Positions 17,204 to 25,407 of a stretch of DNA of 64,000 nt are shown here, one piece after another. The notes beneath the pieces were generated by a model. The model saw only the letters and a list, made by a program, of their open reading frames with translations. It was not told the DNA's origin and did no database searches. Source of the stretch: Pseudoglutamicibacter cumminsii. Lineage in GTDB: Bacteria > Actinomycetota > Actinomycetes > Actinomycetales > Micrococcaceae. Each line of letters opens with the position of its first letter. Positions within the stretch are counted from its first letter, which is position 1. Location of the stretch: the NCBI RefSeq assembly GCF_016907775.1, contig NZ_JAFBCO010000001.1, forward strand, positions 1,240,001 to 1,304,000, in the 5' to 3' direction. Made by a program: the position numbers and the translations under genes.

Positions 17204-18583
17204 ATGTCCCAGTCCTACGTTGGCATCAACCCGGCAACCGGCCAGGTCAACAACGAATACCCACACACCACTGACGCCGACATCAGCGCGGCCCTCGACA
17301 AGGCCGTCAAGGGCTACAAGGAGTGGCGCGCCAAGAGCGTCAAGGAGCGCGGCGAGATCCTCGCGAAGGTCGCCGACTTGTTCGTTGAGCGCCGCCGCGA
17401 ACTCGGTGAAATCGCGACCAAGGAAATGGGTAAGCCATTCGGCGAGGCCCGCGGTGAGGCCGCGTTCTCTGGCGAAATCATCCGCTACTACGTTGAGAAC
17501 GCCGAAGAGCTCCTCGCTGACGAGGTCATCAAGGATGACGAAGATGGCAAGGCCGTCATCCAGAAGCGTCCGCTTGGCCCACTCGTGGGCGTCATGCCGT
17601 GGAACTACCCGTACTACCAGGTTGCACGTTTCGCTGGCCCTAACCTCATGCTCGGTAACGTCGTTCTGCTCAAGCACGCGGAATCCACCCCGGATTCTGC
17701 CCTGGCTATCCAGAAGATCATGGACGATGCGGGCATTCCGGAAGGCGTCTACCAGAACATCTTCGCGTCCCACGAGCAGATCGCATCGCTGATCGAGAAC
17801 CCGCAGGTTGCTGGTGTCTCGCTGACCGGGTCGGAACGCGCAGGCCGCGAGGTTGGCGCTACCGCAGGTAAGGCCCTGAAGAAGTCCGTTCTTGAACTCG
17901 GCGGTAACGACCCATACGTGATCCTCTCGAGCGAAGACCCACGCCAGGCTGCACGCGACGCGATCGCGATCCGCTTCGAGAACACCGGCCAGGCCTGCAA
18001 CTCGAACAAGCGCCTCATCATTATGGAGGACATCTACGACGAGTTCCTCGACGAACTCATCAAGGAAACCGAGAAGCTGCAGCCACACGACCCAATGGAG
18101 AAGGGCGAGAACGTGTTCGGCCCGCTGTCCTCCGAGAAGGCAGCTGACCGCCTCGTGGAACAGCTCGAAAAGGCCGTCTCTGAAGGCGCGACCCTGCGCG
18201 TCGGTGGAACCCGCCTCGACCGCCCAGGCTTCTACGTCCAGCCAGCCGTTCTGACCGACATCCCGAAGGACACCACCGGCTACAAGGAAGAGCTCTTCGG
18301 CCCAGTCTTGAGCGTCTACAAGGTCTCCTCCGACGAGGAAGCGCTCGAACTCGCTAACGACACCGCATACGGCCTCGGCTCCGCAGTGTTCGCAGTCGAG
18401 GAAGGCCGCGCAGAACGCTTCGCCGAGGGCATCGAAGCCGGAATGGTCGGCGTCAACGGCCCAACCTTCGAAGACGTCGACATGCCATTCGGTGGCGTCA
18501 AGGGCTCCGGTTTCGGCCGCGAGCTCGGCAAGCTCGGCATCGACGAATTCGTCAACAAGCGCCTCATGTGCTTCAACAAGTAA
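17204..18583 (+). CDS. gabD: Aldehyde dehydrogenase, succinate-semialdehyde dehydrogenase type
   Basis: A 459-residue NAD(P)-dependent aldehyde dehydrogenase. Shown are MPWNYPYYQ (cofactor pocket), VSLTGSERAG, the general-base Glu in VLELGGNDP and the nucleophile Cys in NTGQACNSNKR, plus the C-terminal MPFGGVKGSGFGRELG. It ends the agmatine/putrescine operon and most resembles short SSADH enzymes (Sad/GabD), which oxidise succinate semialdehyde made by GabT. The operon also needs a 4-aminobutanal dehydrogenase; this enzyme could do both, or the one at 25408 could. Strong AAAGGAG ribosome binding site. Confidence 0.85.
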   Translation: MSQSYVGINPATGQVNNEYPHTTDADISAALDKAVKGYKEWRAKSVKERGEILAKVADLFVERRRELGEIATKEMGKPFGEARGEAAFSGEIIRYYVENAEELLADEVIKDDEDGKAVIQKRPLGPLVGVMPWNYPYYQVARFAGPNLMLGNVVLLKHAESTPDSALAIQKIMDDAGIPEGVYQNIFASHEQIASLIENPQVAGVSLTGSERAGREVGATAGKALKKSVLELGGNDPYVILSSEDPRQAARDAIAIRFENTGQACNSNKRLIIMEDIYDEFLDELIKETEKLQPHDPMEKGENVFGPLSSEKAADRLVEQLEKAVSEGATLRVGGTRLDRPGFYVQPAVLTDIPKDTTGYKEELFGPVLSVYKVSSDEEALELANDTAYGLGSAVFAVEEGRAERFAEGIEAGMVGVNGPTFEDVDMPFGGVKGSGFGRELGKLGIDEFVNKRLMCFNK

Positions 18584-18644
18584 GCGACTGACGCTGGTGC
18601 TGACGCCAGTGGCGTCCGCTAACAACAGCTTCAGCTAAAACAGC

Positions 18645-18678
18645 AGTGGCGGGCGGTTCACACGAACCGCCCGCCACT
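18645..18678. terminator. Bidirectional terminator between convergent genes
   Basis: A 15-bp perfect stem (18645-18659 with 18664-18678) around ACAC, between the convergent aldehyde dehydrogenase and the reductase gene at 18696. Confidence 0.85.
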
Positions 18679-18695
18679 CGCCTTTAAGAGGGGTG

Positions 18696-19592
18696 TTACT
18701 CCGCGCTGTCTACGAAGATCGTGGAGAAGTCACGATCCCCGCGGCCCGTCTCCTGAGCCGCATCCAGCGAACGCAGAGCGGCACGCACGGCAGGCATGTC
18801 CGCATCGAACGCATCGGCATCAGCCACGCCCTGCTCAAAAAGCTCACCGAAACGCTCCGAATCAGCAACCGCGGCGAGCATCAAACGAGCGTCCTTAGCG
18901 ATCGCATCCACCGTGAAATCACCCGGCGAGCTCACCCGCTCACCCTCAACAAACGGGCGCTTCATGTTCGCGATGAACGCGAGGCCGGTCGAATCCAACA
19001 TGTCCAGAGTCTCCGAGCCATCCAGCCCAGCCGCGGCACCCAACGTCAGAGCCTCACGCAGACCCTGAGCCGAAACCGCCAAAGCGAGGTTCGCGAGCAA
19101 CTTACCCGCCGTCGCCTTCTCCGCGGAATCAACCACACGCAAACGCGCCGGATCAGCCCACACAGCCACCACATCTGCGGCCTGAGTGCGCACGGCCTCA
19201 TCCGGGGAACCCACATACACGCCCAGCTTGCCCGCACGAGCCGGCCCCAACGTGCCCACCACCGGGGTCGCAACATAGGTCGGAACCGCGGAAGCGAACT
19301 CACGCGCATCAGCCAAACCCACCGTCGTGGCATCAAGCCACGGCACACCATCCGGGATCAAGCCCGCACCCGTGATGACCTCACGCACCACATCAGGGCC
19401 AAACAAACACGAAACCACGATGTCCGCGCCGGCCACCGCATCGGCGGCAGACTCAGCGAGCGCAGCACCCTCATCCACCAACGGTTGCGCACGCTCAGCC
19501 GAGCGGTTCCACACCGTCACCTCATGATCGGAGAGCAACTTACGGGCAAGCTCGGTGCCCATCCGGCCAGTACCAAGAAAAGCAATCTTCAT
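18696..19592 (-). CDS. NAD(P)-dependent beta-hydroxyacid dehydrogenase family protein
   Basis: A 298-residue protein of the 3-hydroxyisobutyrate dehydrogenase / imine reductase superfamily. N-terminal Rossmann motif FLGTGRMGTELA (about 4-15), substrate motif region WLDATTV, and the catalytic Lys in AGKLLANLAL (K-x-x-x-N). I take the ATG at 19592 because it directly precedes the Rossmann strand. It lies downstream of the copper amine oxidase, on the same strand, but a terminator sits between them. It may reduce a semialdehyde or an imine; the substrate is unknown. Confidence 0.82.
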   Translation of the reverse strand: MKIAFLGTGRMGTELARKLLSDHEVTVWNRSAERAQPLVDEGAALAESAADAVAGADIVVSCLFGPDVVREVITGAGLIPDGVPWLDATTVGLADAREFASAVPTYVATPVVGTLGPARAGKLGVYVGSPDEAVRTQAADVVAVWADPARLRVVDSAEKATAGKLLANLALAVSAQGLREALTLGAAAGLDGSETLDMLDSTGLAFIANMKRPFVEGERVSSPGDFTVDAIAKDARLMLAAVADSERFGELFEQGVADADAFDADMPAVRAALRSLDAAQETGRGDRDFSTIFVDSAE

Positions 19593-19648
19593 AGATTCAG
19601 TCTCTCGCACCGCGGTGTCAGCGCCAACAGCAGACCCATAGACGCAGC

Positions 19649-19683
19649 TCTCCCCGGGCCTTAGAAAAGAAGACCCGGGGAGA
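19649..19683. terminator. Terminator after the copper amine oxidase
   Basis: A 10-bp perfect stem TCTCCCCGGG / CCCGGGGAGA with an A-rich 15-base loop, 25 bases after the copper amine oxidase stop on the minus strand. Confidence 0.7.
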
Positions 19684-19707
19684 ACACTAACTCATGAGAA
19701 TCAGCCG

Positions 19708-21690
19708 CTAGTGGGAGCAGCCGCATCCTGCATCGTTGGAGTCGCTGCCGTCGCTACCGTCGGTCACACAGCACACCTGCTGCTTCTCTGGCGCAGGAAC
19801 ATCCAGGACAGGGGAGCGGTCGAAGAAGCCGTCTGGGCGCAGCTTGAACCCGACCGTGTCGACCGGCATGATCGGCCAGTCCTCAGGGCGCGGGAAGTGA
19901 GTCAGGCCGAAGGAGTGCCACACGACGTTCTGCTGGGTGTCGATGTCGCGGTCGGCTTCGATCCACTGCTTGATGCCGTGCTTACCCGGGTTCTGGTTCG
20001 GGTAGTCGCCCGTTGGGTACTTCTGTTCCTTCGCGTAGCGGGTCACCCACAAACCGTGGCACATCACGGTTGCGCGGCGGCCAATCGAGGATTCCTCGTG
20101 GTCCGCCAAGAGCAGCGGGGTGCCTGCGGGGTGCAGCTTGTACGCGACCGGGTGACCCAAACGGTTCTTGGATTCTGGGTTGGAGATGACCCACGAACGG
20201 CCCACCGAGCTGTCCGGATCGCGGACCGCCTCGGATTCCTTGGCGAGCAGGGTGCGCTTGCGGGTGAACGCGTTACCGCGTGGGTTCTCCTCCGAGACCG
20301 GAACACGCACGGCGTCCTCTTCTTCGACGCGGGATGGGCCACCGTCTAGCGCGAAGTCGAGGCGCGCGGCGAACTGGTGCTGGTGGAACGGTGCACCCAG
20401 GCCCGGGGCGATCTCGCTGTTGTAGCGTGGGTCGCCCGTGTAGCCGGAGGTGAACACGATACCGGTGGCCTTAGCCTCGAACTCGATGTTGCCGTCGAGG
20501 TAGAGGTACCAGTAGAAGCCGTAGTCGTAGTTACCGACAGTGGTGAAGATTGAGAACACCATGCGGCGGTTACGGCGGGTGTAGGCGGTGTCTGCCCACA
20601 GATCGGTGTGCTTGGCGAGCAGCGAGTAGTCTTCCTCGTGCATGCAGATGCCGTTGGTGATGGTGACTGGGTTGCCGTCGTTGTCTGCGATGGTCGGGGA
20701 CAGGTAGGTGATGTCGCCCAGGCAGTCGCAACCGAGCTCAAGCGAGTTGGCGCACTGGCCGATGAGGTACTCGCCGGTGTCGAAGTAGTTCTGCCACGAA
20801 CGCACCGGGCTTGGGTCGCCGTACGGGACCACCATTTCAGCGATGGATGCGCGGTTGAGGATGCGGCGGCGGCCCTTGACTGGGTCGTCGAAGCACACGT
20901 TGTGCAGCACGAGGCCGTCACGCATGTCGAAGCCGACGTCGAGGCTCCAGCGTTCCCATTCGACGTGGTTGCCGTTGGTCACGGTGAATGATGGACCCTC
21001 AGGCTGGGTGATGACGATCGGCTTCTGCGTTTCACGCAGCGGGTGGCCGGTGTCCTCCGGGGTCATGTAGTTGCCGTGCTCTTCAGGAATCGGGTGCTCA
21101 AAGAAGTCCAGGACCTGCATGACTTCCTTGTTGCCCACATCGACGTAGCCGAGAAGTCCCTCGATTGGGCGTGCCCACGCGGAGTCGGCTTCGTGTTCTT
21201 GTACGAAAGCGAGACCACGCAGAACGCGTTTGCCGGATTCCTCCGGGTATTCGAATACGCCAGCGGACAGCGGCGCTACACGCACGTTCTCGACCTTGAG
21301 GCCACGCTTTTCGATCGCCGCGATCCACTCAGGGTGCTCCGCGAGCAGTTCTTCAACGAGAGGGAACTCCTCAGCCAAAACAGGCAGTTCGCCATATTCC
21401 TGGGTGTCGATTTCGTGGTGGCATTCAACGGTTCCGTTGGTCACGGACACGGTTGCGTCATAGGACTTCTGTTCTTCTGCGTCATAGAGGAACACGCGGA
21501 CCAAACGGTTGACGGGGGCGTCCTCTGGCAGGTCGAAGTCAGGGTCGACGACGCCGATATAGGCCAGGCGGGTTGCTTCGCTGAACTTACCTGCTTCGCG
21601 CAGGATGCTCACGGCGGTCTCCACTTCTGCTGGGGTCAGCAGGGTGTGGTGCCCAGGGGTTGTGTTGGTCGGGGTGATGGTCTGCGACAT
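19708..21690 (-). CDS. Copper-containing (TPQ) primary amine oxidase
   Basis: A 660-residue copper amine oxidase that turns primary amines into aldehydes with ammonia and peroxide. All key residues are visible: cofactor-forming Tyr388 in VGNYDYG, catalytic base Asp304 in NYFDTGEY, copper ligands His436 and His438 in HQHQF, and His598 in [10 protein letters not shown]. Spacing matches the Arthrobacter globiformis phenylethylamine/histamine oxidases. Start chosen at 21690, where GGAGAAAGC precedes the ATG. No signal peptide, so cytoplasmic. Oddity: the last 20 residues carry five Cys and a terminal CGCSH, not part of the catalytic fold. Divergent from a TetR gene with a CRP-like site between. 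Substrate probably phenylethylamine, tyramine or histamine. Confidence 0.93.
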   Translation of the reverse strand: MSQTITPTNTTPGHHTLLTPAEVETAVSILREAGKFSEATRLAYIGVVDPDFDLPEDAPVNRLVRVFLYDAEEQKSYDATVSVTNGTVECHHEIDTQEYGELPVLAEEFPLVEELLAEHPEWIAAIEKRGLKVENVRVAPLSAGVFEYPEESGKRVLRGLAFVQEHEADSAWARPIEGLLGYVDVGNKEVMQVLDFFEHPIPEEHGNYMTPEDTGHPLRETQKPIVITQPEGPSFTVTNGNHVEWERWSLDVGFDMRDGLVLHNVCFDDPVKGRRRILNRASIAEMVVPYGDPSPVRSWQNYFDTGEYLIGQCANSLELGCDCLGDITYLSPTIADNDGNPVTITNGICMHEEDYSLLAKHTDLWADTAYTRRNRRMVFSIFTTVGNYDYGFYWYLYLDGNIEFEAKATGIVFTSGYTGDPRYNSEIAPGLGAPFHQHQFAARLDFALDGGPSRVEEEDAVRVPVSEENPRGNAFTRKRTLLAKESEAVRDPDSSVGRSWVISNPESKNRLGHPVAYKLHPAGTPLLLADHEESSIGRRATVMCHGLWVTRYAKEQKYPTGDYPNQNPGKHGIKQWIEADRDIDTQQNVVWHSFGLTHFPRPEDWPIMPVDTVGFKLRPDGFFDRSPVLDVPAPEKQQVCCVTDGSDGSDSNDAGCGCSH

Positions 21691-21810
21691 GCTTTCTCCA
21701 ATTCGACACGCGTGCGCCGGTGCGCCGGTTGGCGTGGTTGGTGGTTTGTGCATCGCGTGGTGGTGAGCTTTCGTGCCACCCCACGTTTTTCTATACTCGT
21801 AGACAATAAA

Positions 21811-21826
21811 TGTGATTCGCATTACA
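21811..21826. promoter_or_regulatory. CRP/GlxR-like palindrome between amine oxidase and tetR
   Basis: TGTGATTCGCATTACA matches TGTGA-N6-TCACA at 9 of 10 fixed positions. It lies 121 bases before the copper amine oxidase start and 47 before the TetR start. The surrounding 18 bases also form an imperfect palindrome that a TetR dimer could use instead. Confidence 0.45.
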
Positions 21827-21872
21827 TGCAAGTGATCTGGAACAAATATTTTCCGAGCCATTGAAGGGTTCC

Positions 21873-22520
21873 ATGCCTAAGGTTGTTGACCACCAAGCCC
21901 GCAGAGAGCACATCGTCGATGCCGCCTGGGCGCTCATCGGGCGCGAAGGTTTCGAAGCAGCCACGATGCGCGATATCGCCGCCGAAGCCGGCTTCGCTAA
22001 CGGTGCGATCAAGCCCTACTTTGCGAGCAAGCAGAAACTCCTCGAAGCGGTCTTTAAATCCGCATTCGACCGCACCAATGACCGCGCCGACCTCGCATGC
22101 GCTCATCTCGCCGGCCGCGCCGCGATCGAAGCGTTTGCCCACGAAGTCCTCCCGCTCACATGTGAGACCCGCAAGGAAGCCGCCGGCGTCGTCGCGTTCT
22201 GGGGTGCGGCAACTGACCAATCAGAGGTCAAAGCCATTCATGAACGCTCGATGCAGAGCTGGCGCAAACGCATCGCCGCGTGGTTCATTCAGGGGCAACA
22301 AGACGGTGAGTTCACGCCGTCCCAGGACCCGCATCAAGCCGCCGATGCGCTCGTAACGTTCATGCTGGGCGCCCAAGTCGTGCTCACCATGGAGCCCCGA
22401 AATGCACTCCCGGACATGCTGACCGGGCTGCTCGCGGCGCTGCTTGACGGCTTCACCCGTGGCGTTGACTCAACCCCCGACCTTGGCCCAACCCGTGACA
22501 ATGCCCAGATGACGGCGTAG
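21873..22520 (+). CDS. TetR-family transcriptional regulator
   Basis: A 215-residue TetR-type protein. The N-terminal helix-turn-helix region reads [20 protein letters not shown] (about 29-48), in line with the family; the rest is the helical ligand domain. ATG at 21873 follows GAAGGG at close spacing. It is divergent from the copper amine oxidase and is probably its repressor, relieved by an amine or aldehyde; that is position-based inference. Its stop codon TAG forms the first three bases of the -10 box of the following AraC gene. Confidence 0.87.
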   Translation: MPKVVDHQARREHIVDAAWALIGREGFEAATMRDIAAEAGFANGAIKPYFASKQKLLEAVFKSAFDRTNDRADLACAHLAGRAAIEAFAHEVLPLTCETRKEAAGVVAFWGAATDQSEVKAIHERSMQSWRKRIAAWFIQGQQDGEFTPSQDPHQAADALVTFMLGAQVVLTMEPRNALPDMLTGLLAALLDGFTRGVDSTPDLGPTRDNAQMTA

Positions 22521-22523
22521 ATT
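22518..22523 (+). promoter_or_regulatory. -10 box overlapping the tetR stop codon
   Basis: TAGATT, of which TAG is the tetR stop, lies nine bases before the ATG of the AraC-family gene; no ribosome binding site is seen, so a leaderless or near-leaderless message is likely. Confidence 0.45.
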
Positions 22524-22532
22524 GAGCGCACC

Positions 22533-23561
22533 ATGTTGTCCACGTCACGTTTGCAGGAAGTTCAGCCGGTCAGTGGTGCGCGGCCTGGTTCTACTCAGGC
22601 CAGCCTCGTCATGCGCTCGCCGGTAGCCCGCTCCTTCGGGGAATGGCAGCGGGCGTCTTCGCAAGCGTTCGTACCACTACACGCCCACGCAACGCGCGCC
22701 GGAAACTTCACAGCCAAACTCGCGAGCTTCCAACACGCCGCGGCATCGGCCATCCGCATCGACGCATCAGCTCACGCCGTGGAGCGCACCCCTGAGCTGA
22801 TTTCTGCTGGCGGGGGAGGGATGCTCAAATTCACCCTCCAAGAAACGGGGCGGTCCTACCTGATTCAGGGCGGGCGTGAACTTGAACTCACGCCGGGGCG
22901 GCTCGCGGTCTATGACACGTCGGAGCCGTACACGATGGTCGTCGACGACGATTCGAGCATGCTCATCGTGATGCTCCCGTACGCGCGTTTGTCCGCGCCG
23001 GCGCGGGATCTGACTGCGCTGGCTCTCGGTGAAGACGGCGGAATGGCCGACGTCGTGGCCCCTTTGCTTACGGGACTTTCGCACCGCATTGCACGGCAAG
23101 GGTATGTCGAGGCTGGCCGGCAGGATGCCGCGGGTCTCGCTGCGCTGTGCGCGCACTCTGTGGGGTTGATTGATGCGATGTGCCTCGACCAGGCCGAGCG
23201 GGACTTCGGCGTGGATGCTGTTGAAGGTTCCGCTTTGGCGGCGGTCCGCGCCACGATCGAATCGAAGCTGCGCGACCCTTCGTTGGCTCCGGCCACGCTG
23301 GCTCAGATGCACTTCATGTCGCTGCGGCAGCTGTACACGATTTTCGAGCCGATGGGCGTTCCCGTTGCGACGTGGATCCGGACCCGCCGGTTGGAAGAAG
23401 CGCGCAAGGAAATCCAAGACCCCGCGCTGGCGGGGGTTCCGGTTTCGCATATCGGTGCGCGTTGGGGATTTCCTGACGCTGCGCATTTTTCGCGAGCGTT
23501 CAAGGCTGAGTTCGGGCAAACCCCTTCGCAAGCGCGCGACGCAGCACGTTCTGTTGGCTAG
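22533..23561 (+). CDS. AraC-family transcriptional regulator (FeaR-like)
   Basis: A 342-residue activator-type protein. An N-terminal sensor region similar to the AraC-binding-like domain of FeaR-type regulators (SFGEWQRASSQAFVPL near 32) is followed by the C-terminal double helix-turn-helix: LAQMHFMSLRQLYTIFEPMG and then VSHIGARWGFPDAAHFSRAF. FeaR-type proteins activate aromatic amine oxidase and aldehyde dehydrogenase genes in other bacteria, which fits the copper amine oxidase on one side and the permease and aldehyde dehydrogenase on the other. Inducer not known. Confidence 0.85.
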   Translation: MLSTSRLQEVQPVSGARPGSTQASLVMRSPVARSFGEWQRASSQAFVPLHAHATRAGNFTAKLASFQHAAASAIRIDASAHAVERTPELISAGGGGMLKFTLQETGRSYLIQGGRELELTPGRLAVYDTSEPYTMVVDDDSSMLIVMLPYARLSAPARDLTALALGEDGGMADVVAPLLTGLSHRIARQGYVEAGRQDAAGLAALCAHSVGLIDAMCLDQAERDFGVDAVEGSALAAVRATIESKLRDPSLAPATLAQMHFMSLRQLYTIFEPMGVPVATWIRTRRLEEARKEIQDPALAGVPVSHIGARWGFPDAAHFSRAFKAEFGQTPSQARDAARSVG

Positions 23562-23645
23562 CTCAGCATCCGAATGCAAGCCTGCACAAAAATGCAAGGG
23601 GCATGCACGGGAATGCTAGCTGGGTGATCTCTGCACCAGCATGAT

Positions 23646-23661
23646 AGTGAGCCACATCACA
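23646..23661. promoter_or_regulatory. CRP/GlxR-like palindrome upstream of the amine permease
   Basis: AGTGAGCCACATCACA matches TGTGA-N6-TCACA at 9 of 10 fixed positions. It ends 73 bases before the permease start. Confidence 0.45.
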
Positions 23662-23734
23662 TATCGTTCCTAGGTGGCCGCGGGACCTCTGTCCCGGAAT
23701 GTCTCTCGGCCCCATTTTCACAGTGAGGTGCCAC

Positions 23735-25249
23735 ATGACCGCTGAAACCACGGGGTCAGCTACCGCGGCGCAACAGAGCGCCCGGCCTCCAGCATCCAAA
23801 CGCATCGGAACCTTCTCGCTTGCGCTCATGATTATCGCGGCATCCGCGCCGCTCACCGTGCTCGCGGGCGGTGTCAGCTCTAACTACGGCGTGACCGGCC
23901 TACTCGGCGTGCCGTTGAGCTTCCTCATCCTCGGCGTGATCCTCGCGCTCTTCGCGGTCGGCTATGCCGCGCTCTCCGCACGTGTCCGCACCGCCGGCGC
24001 GTTCTACGCCTACGTTGCCCGAGGGCTCGGTCGCGTGACCGGCGTTTCCGCGGCATGGGTCGCGCTGCTCGCCTACAACGCGATGCAGGTCGGCATCTAC
24101 GGCATGTTCGGCTTCGCGTCCGCGGACACCTTCAACGCACTCTTCGGCATCGACGTCCCGTGGTGGGTCTACGCCCTAGCCGGTTGGGTGCTCGTGGGTA
24201 TCCTCGGCGTCAACTCGGTTGACCTTTCAGCTAAGGTCCTCGGCGTCCTCGTCATCATCGAGTTCATCATCGTGTTCGCCTACGACTTCTTCGCAGTCAT
24301 CGACGCCCCGGCCGGCCTCTCCGCCGACGGCTTCATGTTCGGAGACCTCTTCGCGCCCGGTGTCGGTGCAGTCCTCGCGTTCTCGATGGCCGCGTTCATG
24401 GGCTTCGAATCCGGCTCCGTCTACGTTGAAGAGGTCAAGGACCCAGAGAACACGGTCCGCCGCGCAACCTTCGGCGCCGTGATTGCAGTAGCGATCTTCT
24501 ACGCGATCTCCGCGTGGGCCATGATCATGGCGCTCACCCCGGAAAAGACTGTCGCAGAAGCCGGAGAACAAGGCCCAGGTGTCGTGTTCTCGCTCTTCAG
24601 CGCGCACATCCCGGCCAGCCTCGTGGTTTTCGCGCAGGTCATGTTCGTGACCTCGCTCATCGCAGCGCTCATCTCTTTCCACAACGTCGTGGCACGCTAC
24701 CTGCGCACCCTGGCACGCGAAGGCGCGATGCCTAAGTTCCTCGCGATCTCGCTCGGCCGCGGCCAGGCGCCAGCACTCGGCTCGATCTGCCAGTCCTCGA
24801 TCGCGCTCGCCGTACTCATCGTCTTCGCGATCGCCGGCTCCGGATCTGAAGACCCGATCATGTTCCCGGTCGTGACGCTGTTCACGTGGCTCACCAACGT
24901 CGGTTCCTTCGGCCTCATCGCGCTCATGGCTGTCACGAGCTTCGCGGCGATGGCCTACCTGGGAACCAACGCCCCGGAAGCCTCGATGTGGACCAGGTTC
25001 GTTGCGCCGCTGCTTGCGGGACTCAGCCTGAGTGGTGTCGTGGTGCTCATCATCACGAACTTCTCGTTCCTCGTCGGCATCTCCGAAACCAGCCCGCTCA
25101 ACTGGATCCTGCCGGGCCTCGTGGTCCTCGCCGCGCTCTTCGGCGGAATCTGGGCGGCATGGCTGCGTTCAGCTCGACCTGAGCGTTATCTCAAGCTCGG
25201 TGGCGGTGAGGCAGCAGAGCTCGAATGGGAGCCAACAGAACGGAACTGA
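23735..25249 (+). CDS. APC-family permease of the second amine module
   Basis: A 504-residue carrier with about 12 spans. The first helix (LALMIIAASAPLTVLAGGVS) and the FMGFESGSVYVEEVKDPE segment are typical of the APC branch that carries amines and amino acids (ethanolamine/tyramine-like permeases). Start taken as ATG 23735 after GAGGTG rather than the upstream ATG at 23699. It lies between the AraC regulator and an aldehyde dehydrogenase, so import of the copper amine oxidase substrate is the natural reading. Substrate not provable from sequence. Confidence 0.87.
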   Translation: MTAETTGSATAAQQSARPPASKRIGTFSLALMIIAASAPLTVLAGGVSSNYGVTGLLGVPLSFLILGVILALFAVGYAALSARVRTAGAFYAYVARGLGRVTGVSAAWVALLAYNAMQVGIYGMFGFASADTFNALFGIDVPWWVYALAGWVLVGILGVNSVDLSAKVLGVLVIIEFIIVFAYDFFAVIDAPAGLSADGFMFGDLFAPGVGAVLAFSMAAFMGFESGSVYVEEVKDPENTVRRATFGAVIAVAIFYAISAWAMIMALTPEKTVAEAGEQGPGVVFSLFSAHIPASLVVFAQVMFVTSLIAALISFHNVVARYLRTLAREGAMPKFLAISLGRGQAPALGSICQSSIALAVLIVFAIAGSGSEDPIMFPVVTLFTWLTNVGSFGLIALMAVTSFAAMAYLGTNAPEASMWTRFVAPLLAGLSLSGVVVLIITNFSFLVGISETSPLNWILPGLVVLAALFGGIWAAWLRSARPERYLKLGGGEAAELEWEPTERN

Positions 25250-25407
25250 ATCCACAACTGAACACCTCAACTGACCTGAATTCCACATCGTCCATCGTTC
25301 CGAATCGACCTTCCCGCGCGGCGCGGGATAGGTTTAACACATAAATGTGAGCTGCGCCTCACCTAGGCGAGCCTCATATGCAAAGCCTCATACACACAAG
25401 GAGTGTC

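Noticed and set aside
25312..25328. GC palindrome CCCGCGC-G-GCGCGGG as a terminator after the second permease
   Set aside because: The arms leave almost no loop and no T-run follows; a functional terminator is not supported.
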